DNA from: Heterohyrax brucei
Lineage: Eukaryota > Chordata > Mammalia > Hyracoidea > Procaviidae
Length of the DNA stretch: 64,000 nucleotides
Reading direction: 5' to 3'
Assembly: GCA_028571685.1 (NCBI GenBank)
Contig: CM053143.1
Coordinates: 52,321,208-52,385,207, forward strand
Shown: piece after piece, positions 1 through 12,051 of the stretch
Numbering within the stretch: position 1 is the first letter of the stretch
Layout: every line of letters begins with the position of its first letter
Made by a program: the position numbers and the translations under genes
Notes under the pieces: model-generated
Told to the model about the DNA's origin: nothing
What the model saw: the letters and a program-made list of their open reading frames with translations, nothing else
Database searches by the model: none

Positions 1-3000
1 AATGGAAAAAATGCATAAACCAAGCTAATAACATGAAAAGAAGAACAGGAGCAGCAATACTAATCTGAGATAAAAGAGATTTTAAAGTAAAACTCACAAC
101 TGTGGACAAGGATGGACCCTATTTATTGGTTAAAGTTTCAATACATAAGCAGTATATAACAATATTAAATATTTATGCACCCAATAACAGAGCATCTAAA
201 TACATTAAACAAATGCTGACAACATTGAAAAATGAGATAGATCACTCCACAATAATAGTAGGAGACATTAACACTCCACTTTTAGTAATGGACAGATCGT
301 CCAGAAAAAAAGCTCAATAAAAATACAGAAGAACTTATTATGACAATCAGCCAACTAGACCTCATCGGCATATACAGAACTTTACACCCAACAACAGGGA
401 AGTATATCTTCTTTTCCAGAATAGGCCATGCATTAGGCCGTAAAGCAAGTCTTAACAAAATTCAAAACACTGAATTATTGCAAAGTATCTTCCCAGACCG
501 TAGAGCCATAAAAGTTGAAATCAATAACAGAAAAAACATGAGTAGAAATTTGAACTCACGGAAACTGAACAACACCTTGCTCAAAATCCGTGAGTTAGAG
601 AAGAAATCAAAGACACAACATGGAATCAAATGAGAATGAGAACACATCCTATTAGAACCTGTGGGATACAGCAAAAGCAGTGCTTGGAGGTCAATTTATC
701 TCTATAAATGCACACATCCTGAGTAAAGACAGGGCCTAAGCCAAAGAATTTACCCTAAACTTGAACAAATAGACAGAGAACAACAAAAGAATCCCTCAGG
801 AACCAGAAGAAAACAGATAATAAAGATTAGAGCAGAACTAAATGAATTAGAGAACAGAAGAACAACTGAAAGAATTAACAAAAACAAAAGCTATATTTTA
901 AAAAACATCTGAAAAAGTGATAAATCATTGGCTAAACTCACAAAAGAAGAATAGGAGCAGAAACAAATAGCTTGAATAAGAAACAAGATGGCAGATGTCA
1001 CAACAGACTCAACAGAAATTAAAGGTATAACTGAATATTATGAAAAATTGTTCTCTAATAGATTTGAAAACCTAGAGGAAATGGAAAAATTACTAGATAT
1101 AAATCACCTACCAAAATTAATACAAGGAGAAATAGAACTTAACAAGCCATTACAAAAGAAGAGATTGGAAAAGTAATAAAGAACTACCAACCAAAAAATT
1201 CCTGGCCCAGATGGCTTCATCAGAGAATTCTAACAAACTTTTAGAGTGTGAATTCCAGTACTATTGAAGCTATTTCACAACATAGAAAAGGACAGAATGT
1301 TCCCAAGTGCATTCTAGGAAGCCAGCATAATACTGATATAAAAGCCAAGGAAAGGCTCCACAAAGAAGGGAAATTACAGACCAATATCACTCATGAACCG
1401 AGGTACAAAAATATTCAACAAAATCCTAGCCAATAAAATTCAACAAAACATAAACATTAATTCATCATGACCGAAGTGGACTCACACAGAGATGCAGGGC
1501 TGGATCAGCATCAGAAAAACAATTAATGTGATCAACTGCATAAATAACCCAAAGAATAAGAGTCACCGAATTTTGTCATTGATGCAGAAAAGGCACTTGA
1601 CAAAGTCCAGAATGCATTCAGGTTGAAAACTCTCAGGAAAATAAGAATAGAAGGGAAATTTCTCAACCCAATAAGGGGCCTCTACTCGACGGCACTTGGC
1701 TTAGACTGCAAAGCCAACTGCCAACAGCATCCTGAGTAGAGAGACTGAAAGAACTCTCCCTGAGAACAGGAACTAGACAAGGATGCCCACAGTGACCTTT
1801 TCTATTCAACATTTTGCTAGAGCAATTCTAGACAGAGCAATTAGACAAAACAAAGACATAAAGGGCATCCACATCGATAAGGAAGTAAAAATATCCCTAT
1901 TTGCAGATAATATGATCATGTACACAGAGAACCCTAAAGTATCCATAAATAAACTACTGAAACTAAGAGAAGAGTTCAGTTAAGTATTAGGATATAAGAT
2001 AAACATAAATAAATCAGTAGAATTTCTTTACACGAAGAAAGAGCTGATCTAAGAGAAAATCACCAAATCAATACCATTTACTATAGCTCCCAAAGATAAA
2101 ATACCTAGAAATAAATCTAACCAGAGAAATAACAGACCTACACAGAGAAAATTATAAGACCCTTTTGCAGGAAACCAAAACAGACTTACTTAAGTGGAGA
2201 ACTTTACCTTGATATAGATAGGAAAACTTAATGTTATAAAAATGTGTATTCTGCCTAAAATGATTTACTAATACAATGCAATCTCAATACAAATTCCAGT
2301 ATCATTTTTTATTGAGATGGAGAAACAATCACCAACTGTGTTTGGAAAGGAAATAATGCTGGATAAGTAAAGCACTACTGAAGAAGAGGAACACAGCTGG
2401 AGGCCTCACACTACCCGACCTTAGAATCTACTTCACTGCCATGGTAGTCAAAACCATCTGCTACTGGCACAAAAATAGACATTCAGACCAATGGAACAGA
2501 ATAGAGACCCCAGAAATATCACTATCTTCCTATGAACAGTTGCTATTCTACAAAGGCCCAAAGATTGTAAACTGGGGTAAAAATAGTCTATTTAACAAAC
2601 AGCATTGGCAAAATTTGATATCTTTCTGCAAAATCCTGAAAGAAGACCCATATCTGACATCTTAAACAAAAACTAACTCAAAATGCATCAAGGAGCTAAA
2701 TATCAAACCTAAAACAGAACATGCAAGAAAAAATAGGGGCTGCAATGGATGTTCTAATACGTAGCTTAGACAGATTGCAAAATCTGACGAAGGATGCACA
2801 AACAACAGAAGACAAAACAGATAAATGGGAACTACCAGAAATCAAACACTTATGTGCATCCAAAGACTTTATAAAGAGAATTAAAAGACTACCTAGAGAA
2901 CGGGAAAAAAGTATTTGGCAACTACATGTTGGATTGATGTCTGATTTCCATAATCTACAACATACTGCAAAATATTAACAAGAGAAAGGTAAATAACCCA

Positions 3001-3650
3001 AATAAACAATGGGTAAAGAAGAAGGATAAATACTTCACCAAAGAAGACATCCAGGCAGCCAACAGGCACATGTGGAAATGCTCATGATCATTAGCTATTA
3101 AAGAAATCCAAACCAAGGCTACAATAAGATGCCGTCTCACCCCAACAAGGTTAGCAATAATCCAAAAATATACAAAACAACAAACGCTGGAGAGGCTGGA
3201 GAGAGATTTGAACTCTCCTGCACTGCTGGTTGGAATGCAAATGGTACACACTCTTTGGAAAACAATTTTGCACTTCCTTAAAAAGCTAGAAATACAAATC
3301 CCATGTGATCCCTCAATCCCACTGCTTGGAATGTATCCTACAGAGATAAAGGCCATCATGCAAACAGATATATGCACATGAATGTTTATGTAAATAATAG
3401 AATGTTTATGTAAATAATAGAAAAAGGATAGAATCAACCTAGGTGCCCATGAAAAGATGAGTGGATAAACAAACTATGGTGCATAGACACCTTGAAATAC
3501 TGTATAGTAATAAAGAACAAAGATGATTTCAGGAAGTGTTTCATAACCTGGTTTCAACAAGAAGATACTATTTTAAGTGAAATCATTTGACTGCCAAAGG
3601 ACAAGTATTGTAGCAACCACTGCTATAAAGGCTTAAAAACAGACTTATGC
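1..3650 (+). pseudogene. L1-A ORF2 remnant (endonuclease and reverse transcriptase), inactive
   Basis: The ancestral product nicks target DNA and copies L1 RNA. Translated pieces keep family motifs in order: ILNIYAPN and GDINTPL (endonuclease, 160-290), QLDLIGIYRTLHP (345-390), YYEKLFSNRFENLEEM (1035-1085), and the catalytic reverse transcriptase block [13 protein letters not shown] (1897-1935). The active-site FADD reads FADN here (codons 1900-1911), so the second catalytic Asp is lost. Many stops and frameshifts break the frame, and the longest open piece is under 100 codons. An exact 20 bp duplication lies at 3381-3420 near the C-terminal coding end. It cannot make a working enzyme. Confidence 0.92.
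3381..3420 (+). repeat. Perfect 20 bp tandem duplication inside L1-A
   Basis: Two exact adjacent copies of AATGTTTATGTAAATAATAG. The related L1 copies at 18040 and 33460 have a single copy of the corresponding AATGTTT region, so the duplication arose after insertion of this copy. Confidence 0.9.
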
Positions 3651-4364
3651 ACTGAAGAAAAGGCTCTTTGGTGGCTACAGGGGTGGGGAAGGAGGGAGAT
3701 GGTTGTTCATAGACTAGATAGTTGATAGGAATTTAGTTAGGTGAAGGATGTGACAGCACACAGGAGAGGGCAGATCAGCATAACTGGACTATAACTATAA
3801 ACTGAAAGGTTTTCTAAACTCAACCCAATATTTCAAAGGCTAGAGTAGCAGGGATGGGGTCCTGGGGCCCATGTTTTCCAGGGACATTGATGTCAATTTG
3901 TCCAACTAGTCTTTTGCTAAGTCTTCTGTACGCTATATTGATGAGTGGTGTCTAGGGTATTAAAAACCAGCAAGCTGCCATCTGAGAAACACCAAATGGT
4001 CCTAACCCATCTGGAACAGATGATGACTGAGAACATCAAAGACACAAGGAAAAATGAGCCCAGAAGACAGAAGGGCTCATATTAATGGGAGACTGCATCA
4101 ACATGAAACCAGCAGAACCAGATGGTGCCTGCCCACCACCCAAGGCAGCCATGGTGGAGGACACAGTGTAGAGGCCCTAAGGTAGTACAAGAAAAAGAGA
4201 TATGTGGTTCAATAATTCTAATAAAAGACCAGAATTGATTGTCCAGCAGTCTGAAGGATCCCCTGAGAATATGGCCCCTAGACTTGCTTCTGGCCCTGAC
4301 CTGAAATGAATAATGAAGTCAGCTCTTCAGACAAGAAAGGACCCCCAAAAGAACAAACAGATCT

Positions 4365-4652
4365 ACTCTGAAAGAAGTACAACCAGAGTGCTCCTTGGAA
4401 GCACTTACATACTTTGGGCATGTCAGGAAGAATCAGTTCCCAGAGAAGGGCATCATGCTTGGTAGAGTGGAGGTCAGCGAAAAAGAGTAAGACCTTGACA
4501 ACATGGATTGACACAGTGGCGGCAACAACGGGATTAAGTATAAATTTGATTGTGGACATGGTGCAAGACCAGGCAATGTTTTGCTCTGTTATGCATAGGA
4601 TTGCTATGATTCGGAACTGACTTGATGGTGGCTAGCAACAACAACCCTGTTC
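4365..4652 (+). mobile_element. RTE LINE 3' end fragment
   Basis: About 290 bp of the RTE 3' end. It aligns by eye with 7240-7542 and 20930-21180: GTGCTCCTTGGAAG, a block around CATCATGCTTGGTAGAGT, a block around TGGATTGACACAGTGGC, then the shared tail TTGCTATGATTCGGAACTGA and AACAACAACC. Most of the RTE is absent (5' truncation is typical of LINEs). It abuts L1-A directly. Confidence 0.85.
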
Positions 4653-6334
4653 TAGCTTCTTGTTTTCTTTTGAAATGCTCAAGTAGACTGGCTGTGTGAG
4701 CTACTTTGATTATTGGCATCTTTGAAGCTGTTGTGTCCTGTCACCATATGGTTAGAGCTGTTACTGAGTAGATAAGGCCAAGTATCCATTTACTTTCTTA
4801 TGTAGATTTAGTTCAGGTGTCCAGGTTGTCAGTCACTGAGTGTGTGGTGCAAGGTCGCACCTACAGCTTAGGTGGGCTGGACTGTGTAGAGGTGACTGGA
4901 GCAGACAACTATCTGGATACAGTACAGAGATATGTGGTGAGCAAGGTGGGGGGCTGTTGGCTACCCCTGTGTGCCTAGGTGAAGGAGTTTCCTTATTCCC
5001 ACATACGTGGATGGGTTTTGCAGGTGAACTTTGGTCACCCAGTGCTGTTGGCTGTAAGGACTGTGAGGTACTACTTATTCTCAGATTTCTGTCATGGTGG
5101 CTAGGTGGAGTGAGTAAAACTTCCAGTCTTCAGGTAAGGAAAATGCTTAATGGGCAGCACAACATCAGTTATCACAGATTTACCACTCCTCCTCCAATGT
5201 TGCAGTTGAAAATAGGCTTTAGGTGTATACACTTTGTGCTATGCTAATACAGGCCTATGCTGTTGAAATGAGCCCACACAGGTCTATGAAGGGCTGAAAG
5301 GCATTCAAAGTCTGTGGACCCATTATTCCTGCACCTAGGCAAAGGGCAGTGCTTTCCCTGAGGTCATGGTTTAGCAGAGCTGGCAGATTATTTTTTTCTT
5401 TATTTTTGTTTATTCGTTCCCTTTCCAAAGCTGGGAGATTGGCTTGGGTACACGCCAACTGACAGGTCCCATTTACAGCTGAGGGTGTTTGGTAGTTGCC
5501 GAAGCCTGGCAGGAATGGGAGCAGGATGGGGAGGGGGTAGGTCAAGGTGAGGGTGAATGGGAAAAAGAAACTTCTCAGAGGGGAAAAGGCTATTTTGACT
5601 CTACCTGGTAAGTTAGATATTTGGACTTAACTTTTACAGACCCAGCACCTCTTCCACCAGCTCTAGAGTCTTGTGCAGTCTCTTCACGTCTGGTTTCTTT
5701 CAATGTGGAAAATATGCCCTGTTATTGCTTTCCTTATTCTGTAAATTCCAGCTGATTCGGTCTGCATATTGCTGGCCAGGTTAGGTCTGACAGATCCTGG
5801 CTGCTTCTGTAACTGTCTCTCCTTCCCCCTGCCACTTAGGTTGACTCCTCAATTTTGCCTTTGATGTTCAGGGCTCCTAGATTGTTATTTACAATCAATT
5901 TCACTTTTTGGGGGGAATTCTTTGTTGCAAGAGAGTCTGCAGGAAGCATCTGATTATTCCAACGTTTTGGCTCCATCTCTAAATTCGTTTTGATGTCAAT
6001 GAATTTTAAACAGATTTTCCTCGTATGGGGAAGAGTTACTTTTTCTTTTGATTCGATTATCATACAAATCCTCCTTCTATTACCTACAAAATTTGACTAG
6101 GGATACTGGGATGGCAGCTGGTGATCCTAGAAAGGCACTTTTTTGCACAGTGTTGCTAGGTTAAGGTAAGTCATGTGATCATATCCTAGGTCATATCCAT
6201 ATCTTGGACTATTATTATGACAGTTGAAATTGAACAATGTAAATGTCCATTACCATTCAGTATAATAGCAAGAATTAGCACTAGAAACATGACCATGCTT
6301 TTAAAAATCATAGCAAATGTTCATGATGCAGATA
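4653..6334. other. Unassigned block, slightly GC-richer than its surroundings
   Basis: No family could be named. It is richer in G and C (about 4840-5560) than the flanking AT-rich DNA and holds a 135-codon open frame at 4840-5247 and a 96-codon one at 5255-5545 on the other strand. Neither has a recognisable domain or splice context. The style (tracts such as GGTGGGGGGCTG) resembles an old L1 5' UTR or the inside of an LTR element, but I saw no matching copy in the window. Confidence 0.4.
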
Positions 6335-6450
6335 TTAATATTATCTACATTATAGTTGAGGAAATTGAGACATACAAAGATCATGCCAATTGTGAAAATT
6401 ACATAGATAAGGGGTGGTCAAGCCAATATTAGTCCTAATCTGCCTTCCCT
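6335..6450 (-). repeat. MIR SINE fragment
   Basis: The stretch with TTGAGGAAATTGAGACA followed by a decayed version of the MIR core and ending near AATATTAGTCCTAATCTG reads as an inverted MIR. MIR is an ancient tRNA-derived SINE shared by mammals. It is strongly diverged, so the call rests on a short core. Confidence 0.6.
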
Positions 6451-7239
6451 CTGTTATTTACCAGTAAAGGTAACTCATTAGCCAGTTGTGTTCCCTCTTC
6501 ATATTCACAACACGGAGTTCACATCATCACTTTCAGATATGTTTATTGTTAAAATATAATTTCTTACTTTGCATTTAGAGTCAGTGATTCATTTACCAAT
6601 ATTATTTACAGAGAACAGATCTAAATAATCAGGATTCTTTCACCAGACATCAGAGCAAGGACATCTATAATTGTGCAAATAAGAGGAGTGTGTATAGACC
6701 CTCTAGAGCAGCATACAAGGTGTGCTTTTTAGTACCAGTCTTTTCCAAACACAATCATTAGGAACATGCTGAGTTTGGTTTCCTTTGTAACCTCGGTACC
6801 TACAGGAAAGAGGCACAAAGATCTGGAATGCTCGATGCAATGTAAGAAAAGTCTAACTATCTGCTTCTCCAAAATCATAATCAAGAACACTATATGTAAC
6901 AGTTTTATCCTGTAGTGTGTGGAATCTTCATGAACTGGAATTGACCCAGTGGAAAAATATATGTATTGTCTAATTTACAGACATCTTTAAATGTATTGTA
7001 CATCTTTAGATGTATTATATTTTGTAAAAAAATTTTTTTAAAAGAAAATAAAACCTAATCGAAGAACTTAAAACAAAAATCAGACAAATTGAGAGTGATA
7101 CTATGGTCCTAGGTAGTAAGATTTACTATCATAAGAATTCCAGTGCTTTAAAATTAGTTTATGTAGGTAAAAACAAAAAAATCACAGGTAGAATACAGTA
7201 GTTTCAAAAATTGGATGATACTTTTACAAATTTAGAAGG
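6451..7239. other. No recognisable feature
   Basis: AT-rich sequence without a supported gene or named repeat. A short A/T-rich low-complexity tract lies at about 7020-7050. Confidence 0.5.
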
Positions 7240-7542
7240 AAAAAATCCATCTTGGAGGAAGTACAGTCAGAATGCTCCTTGGAAGAGAGGATGGCAAGAC
7301 TTTATCTCATGTACTTTGGAGACATTTTTAGGAGGGACCAGGCTCCAAAGAACATCCTGATGTTAAAGTGGAGGGTCAATGACAAAGAGAAAGACCTTCA
7401 ATGAGATGGATTGAGACAGTGACTGTAACAATGGACTGAAGCATAAAAATTGTGAGGATGACACAGGATTGTGCAGCGTTTTGTTCTGTCGTGCATAGAG
7501 TCCCTATGAGTTGTAACTGGATGGCACCTACAACAATATGAA
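7240..7542 (+). mobile_element. RTE LINE 3' end fragment
   Basis: A second isolated RTE 3' end. It aligns with 4365-4652: CAGAATGCTCCTTGGAAGAG, GATGGCAAGACTTTATCTC, GATGGATTGAGACAGTGACTG, then the tail CCCTATGAGTTGTAACTGGA. Only about 300 bp remain, consistent with 5' truncation. No convincing target-site duplication was found. Confidence 0.85.
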
Positions 7543-7754
7543 TAGCAACCCTTTTCCATGTGTAAACATTGTCCTTAAAGAGTTGATAGTGATGTGCATT
7601 GGCCAGAAATTAAACCCAGGTGTACTACATGGGAGGTGAAAATTCTACCAATAATGTTTCCCTAACACTAGTGAGATTTGAATGTAGGTACAGATCAGAC
7701 ATGTGGATTATTGGTCATTTCCTCCATCCTGGCAGCCAAGAGAATCTGTGTCAT

Positions 7755-8118
7755 TGTGGGGACAACATGAAAGGTTGTTTTTCCTAAGGCCTTCTGGCTG
7801 ACAGGTGCTCAGCAGTTAAGGCCTTTGGCTAGGAGCAGGTCTTCCAGTCAAGACTAGTTCAGCTGATTCTGCAGAGTTACATAATTTGTTTATGACCTTG
7901 GGGACCTGTGTCTGGCAGCTAGCCACTTTTGTGTAAAACTAGTATATAACGTCTCTGCACCACAAGGTGCTGCAGCCCACTGTTAAGCCTGCCTGCCCAC
8001 TGCCTGCTGAATGTTGTACCTGTCTCCAACCATTGTCCCAATAAACCTGCCATGACTACACCTGCTGAGCCTCTGTTGTTACCGGGTCTGCTCAGATGTC
8101 AAACCTGCATTCCTGACA
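7755..8118 (+). mobile_element. Candidate solo LTR of an endogenous retrovirus-type element
   Basis: A 364 bp block that starts TGTGGGGACAAC and ends CCTGACA, so it has the TG...CA ends of an LTR. It contains a TATA-like AGTATATAAC at 7941-7950 and an AATAAA polyadenylation signal at 8040-8045, about 90 bp apart, with a GC-richer segment between. Spacing and order fit U3, R and U5. No internal retroviral sequence borders it, so it would be a solo LTR. A short exact flanking duplication is not visible, which lowers confidence. It does not match the other LTR family in the window. Confidence 0.5.
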
Positions 8119-9570
8119 TTGAGTACCTGACTCTTGACAATCACAGTCCTCAAATATAAGGACTGGAATGGACTGAAGGCCCACGCTGCTGTACTCTGAA
8201 ATTTATCACCACATTTGCACTGAGGTTATAATTCCATGGGCTACTACTAACCTGTGACTAAACAGAAGAGACATTATTGCAGACCTGTTTCTTGCAGACA
8301 CAGGATTACTCTGACAGGTGACCTTGTCTAGAGAACCATTGATAGTTTCTCTGAACTTTCTTTGTACTGTGTGATATTTTAGGATGCTTCCGTCCATTCT
8401 TCCTTTTGTGTCTCCTTCACGTGGGATCAATTTTGTAGTAAGTCTGATGCCTTTTCAATCCTCACCAGGCACTTTTCTTAATAAAATATTCATATGTTTA
8501 ATTCCATTTTGAATTTGCTTCTAGGAGGACCTAGGCTAACATTACCCCATACTTCAATAAAGCTACAGATTAATGTTTTCTCTTAAAGATCTAACACAAA
8601 TAGGATTTTTGAGTACTTTTAATTTATTTGATCTTTAAAGTAATTATTTCAGGTGGGAAATTGAATCCTTTGATCATTCTCTAAAGGAATCTAATTACAT
8701 CCCTGAAATGGCAAATATCACTCATGATTACATGCTTTGGCTCAGAATCATAGATTCTATCTTTGAGTCTTTTCTGAAAAGCATAGGGCTGTGCCTTTTA
8801 TGGTTAACTATTAAAGCCATTATTACAATTCATTATACATACTATAGTTTACATAGTTTTAAGTTACTCTGAGAGTATTAGGAGGTTTTTATGATGATTT
8901 CTCAGAAAATGAAGGCTGGGCTATTAGACCTTATTATTCTTCTCAAAGTGATGCCAGGTTAGCACTGTGTCTAATAGGGTACTGGACAAAGGGCATCAGT
9001 GTGATTTAGTGAGGAATAAAAGTTTATTTATTCACAGATTGCAAGTATTTTCTCCTCACTTGAGAAATTGAAGTTTTTATTTTTATTTTTTTCACTTGTA
9101 TGCTGTGTCTAGAGTTCTTGGAAAAATTTTGAACTCATTTAAGAAACCAAATCTCTTATTTCTAATAAGTTTCTTCAGTGTCAGAGAAATATTCCAATTT
9201 TCCTATATTTAAAAAGTAATACATGTGTAGAAGTGTAGTGACAAGTGTGACACTATAGGGGTATTAAGGTTAGGAAATTACTTAGATATCACTAGGTTAA
9301 AGAAAATCATAGATCAGAAAGAATTCATAAAGTCAGTTTTAGTTTTACAGTTAACTACAGCCAACCACTAAATCTTAACTAAATCAATGTTGATGAAGTT
9401 AAGCATTGTCAGGGAATAGCAAACAGAAAAATAAGAAGCGTACCTCATAATGTAGAAGAGAAATGGACCTTACTTCCTACCACTTAGCTCCTAATCATTC
9501 AACCTTCCCTAATTTATAACAGATGGTGAAAGGGAGTAATAGTATATTTCAGGCCTGTCATTCAATATGA
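8119..9570. other. No recognisable feature
   Basis: AT-rich single-copy-looking sequence with no supported gene or named repeat. The longest open frame (8206-8430, minus) has no recognisable motif. Confidence 0.5.
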
Positions 9571-9680
9571 TTATGCTATGCTGGAGTAACTCTTAAAATT
9601 GAGTGTTCTTCACATTAAAATATAGTTATGCTATGTTGAAGTAACTTAACATTGAGTGTTCTTTATGCCAATAAAATATT
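9571..9680 (+). repeat. Imperfect tandem duplication, unit about 55 bp
   Basis: Unit one starts at 9571 with TTATGCTATGCTGGAGTAAC, unit two at 9626 with TTATGCTATGTTGAAGTAAC. Both contain ATTGAGTGTTCTT and end in AAAATAT. Two units only, with several mismatches. Confidence 0.8.
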
Positions 9681-9703
9681 ATTATGTACTGATTCCTTAC
9701 TGA

Positions 9704-9863
9704 TGGAAACCCTGGTGGTGTAGTAATCAAGAGCTATGAATGTTAAGTATGAGGTAGGCAGTTCAAATCCACTGCTCCTTGGAAACTCTATGTGGCAGTT
9801 CTACTCTGACCTATAGCTTTGCTATGAGTTGGAACCAACTCGATGACACCGACCAACAACAAC
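9704..9863 (+). repeat. AfroSINE copy, near complete
   Basis: A tRNA-derived SINE of the afrotherian type. The head is GGAAACCCTGGTGGTGTAGT, the B-box-like block is GGCAGTTCAAATCCACTGC, then CTCCTTGGAAACTCTATG, and the tail is TTGCTATGAGTTGGAACCAA with ACAACAACC. It is one of the best preserved copies here and its tail matches the RTE 3' ends. It is a transposed repeat, not a functional tRNA gene. Confidence 0.93.
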
Positions 9864-9908
9864 CACCTTACTGATATTGTATAGTTTGCTATGTACTTTA
9901 CAAAAATG

Positions 9909-10064
9909 AAACCCACTGCCATTGAGTCAATTCTGACTTATAGTGACTCTATAAGACAGTGTAGAGCTGTTTCATTGTGTCTACAAGGAGTGCCTGCTGA
10001 ATTTAAACTGCTGGACTTTTGGTTAACAGATGTACCCGTTACCCATTATGTTGCAAGGGTTTCC
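9909..10064 (-). repeat. AfroSINE copy, opposite orientation
   Basis: Inverted copy of the same SINE: it begins with the reverse of the tail (ACCCACTGCCATTGAGTCAA), passes AAGGAGTGCCTGCTGAATTT and ends with CAAGGGTTTCC, the reverse of the head. It lies 45 bp from the previous copy, making an inverted pair. Confidence 0.88.
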
Positions 10065-11008
10065 TATGTACTTTAAAGGATATACATTTTAATGATAAAA
10101 ATTATAAGATTCTGTTATTTCTATTGCTTGTTGTGACTGTAAACATCCAGAGTAGCATTTGTAATGTAATGCAGGTTTAGAGTGGAGACCTGAGAGTGAG
10201 TGCCTCCTTAAATTTTGTATCCAATGTGTCTGTCTTGCGTCATCCTTGTCCCAGTCCTAGGTCTCCCTCTTTATACCGACACGTGACACTTGTTTGACAG
10301 GTTTACCTCCTTCAAGTAGTTTATCTTATATTAAGGCCTCTTGGTTCCTTGACTTGATACCTCTGTCAGTATCTTTCCCTTATGACACTTCAGTCACATG
10401 CTTCTGTGATTACATCATACATCCTATTACTACCAAAGACTATGCTACTTCTAAAACATAGTTGTCACATATCCGATTCTTTGATAAATTTAATAACATT
10501 CCAGTCCTCTTCCTCTAATAATCTCACTCTACCAATCTTTACATTTAATTGAGCAATTTGAAGTTTTTCCCCCTTTATGCTCCCCGCTCATGGGACGATT
10601 TTTCTTTACTAAGCTTACAGCCAATACTAAAATCACTTCCTTTCATGTATCTATGTTTCTACAGCTCCTCATTTATCAATCCTGATTAAACACAAGTCCT
10701 TTGCATCACATTTGTAACCTACAGATGGATGTATTAAAAACAACAACAACAAAACAAATAGGCAAACAAATCATCCAACAAATGAAAACTCTGAGGGTTG
10801 GTCTTATTTTTTCACAGATTTAAAGCTGTCCCTCAGTTATGTTCAATAGTCCTATTTCTAGAGTCAATTTTTTTTCCTGTGCTTCAGGATAGCTATTTTG
10901 CATTTTCTCCTTCTTCTCAAACCATTAACACCCATTTCTTAATATTACTAATAATTGATAAAACAATTGAAGAAGGAAGAACCTCATATTAATTTATCAT
11001 GTCAAGGG
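10065..11008. other. No recognisable feature
   Basis: AT-rich sequence without a supported gene or named repeat. A CAACAACAAC-type stretch lies at about 10740-10760. Confidence 0.5.
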
Positions 11009-12051
11009 GCACAGTCAAGATGGCAGACCAAACACATGCATCATTAATTCCCTTTGAAAACTAAGGTGTGGGTTGATAATTGAACAGAGCCTTCTGGATA
11101 CCCAGTGAGCCCTAAAACAGAGCATATGGCTATCAATTTGGACTATATGGCACTGAATGGGAAACTTCTTCCCTTTTGCTGACCCCTGCCCTTGTTGAAT
11201 GGCTGGCTCTCACACACTGAAGGTAACTGGCATTTTTAACTTCTCTTTCTTTGTTTTAGCTGGCAGGTGGGGCTTGGGCTTAACTGGAAGCAAAGCTCAA
11301 CTGCACTGCTAATGTGATCAACAAATGGAATAGCCACATTTTGAGAGCCCTTCTCTGGACTCTGCACCCCTCAGCCCCTCCACCCTCTTTTTCTGAACCT
11401 CTGTCATTGATTTGGCGATTTCACAGTGGGTGGGAAAGCTTGTGTGGGACACCATCTTGTTTGACTGGGAGATAGAGTTACCCTAATGGAGGCCTTAGCA
11501 GGGGCTAATTCCCAGACTCAGAGGCAGTGCCATCCTGGGGAGAGCTTTCCCCAAAGAAAAGCTGCATTTGCACAGTGTAGCCTTATGGGTAGGGCCTGGC
11601 AGGGGATGACAACAAGGCAATAGCCTGTTTTTACTTTGAACTAGATTACAGCATCTGGGGATGGATATAGAGGTGCCTCTATTGCCAGCTGGGAAGAGGG
11701 GCTTGCATACCTGACATCCTGACTGATTTTGGAAGCTATCAGATAGCTTTTACCTTTCAAAATAAGACTACCTAGAGAAATAACTGTGGTGCATCCTGAT
11801 GGCAACTCTTCCAGCCTTTACTAACTCATATCATAGGGTCAGCTGATGGTCCCTCAAAGACTGTGTAAGTAGGGCTGTGTCTTTGCCAACCAGGATGAGG
11901 AGCCTGCTACTGCAGAGAGTCTACAGGCTCACTCACTGGAATACACAGAGATGACTGGTGATCACCTTCCTTCTCAGAGGGCACCTCAGATCCTGTTAAG
12001 GCAACACCAGAGAAACTAAACAATCTCTAGATACCCAAAAAGCAACAAACC

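Larger units (their letters stand above)
1..4345 (+). mobile_element. L1-A: old L1 LINE, ORF2 plus long 3' UTR, open at the window edge
   Basis: This L1 retrotransposon enters from the left edge inside the ORF2 endonuclease region and runs to the 3' UTR. The same order of ORF2 blocks is seen in the other L1 copies of this window. The 3' UTR (about 3650-4345) matches the ones at 33700-34400 and, in reverse, at 40100-40700, for example in the stretch around AGAGTAGCAGGGATGGGG. The element stops near 4345 without an A-rich tail and runs directly into an RTE 3' end, so its true 3' terminus is missing. It is heavily mutated and older than L1-C and L1-F. The L1 call is secure; the subfamily is not assigned. 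Confidence 0.93.

Noticed and set aside
2955-3437. A 160-codon open frame on the minus strand
   Set aside because: It is antisense to L1-A ORF2; the hydrophobic, Phe- and Leu-rich composition follows from the A-rich sense strand. Similar antisense frames at 17551-17862 and 40984-41432 have the same origin.
7755-8118. A complete endogenous retrovirus
   Set aside because: No gag, pol or env text was found next to the candidate LTR or anywhere else in the window.
9704-9863. tRNA gene suggested by box-like text in SINE heads
   Set aside because: The tRNA-like part is fused to a SINE body and tail and is repeated many times in the window; it is a retrotransposon promoter relic, not a functional tRNA.
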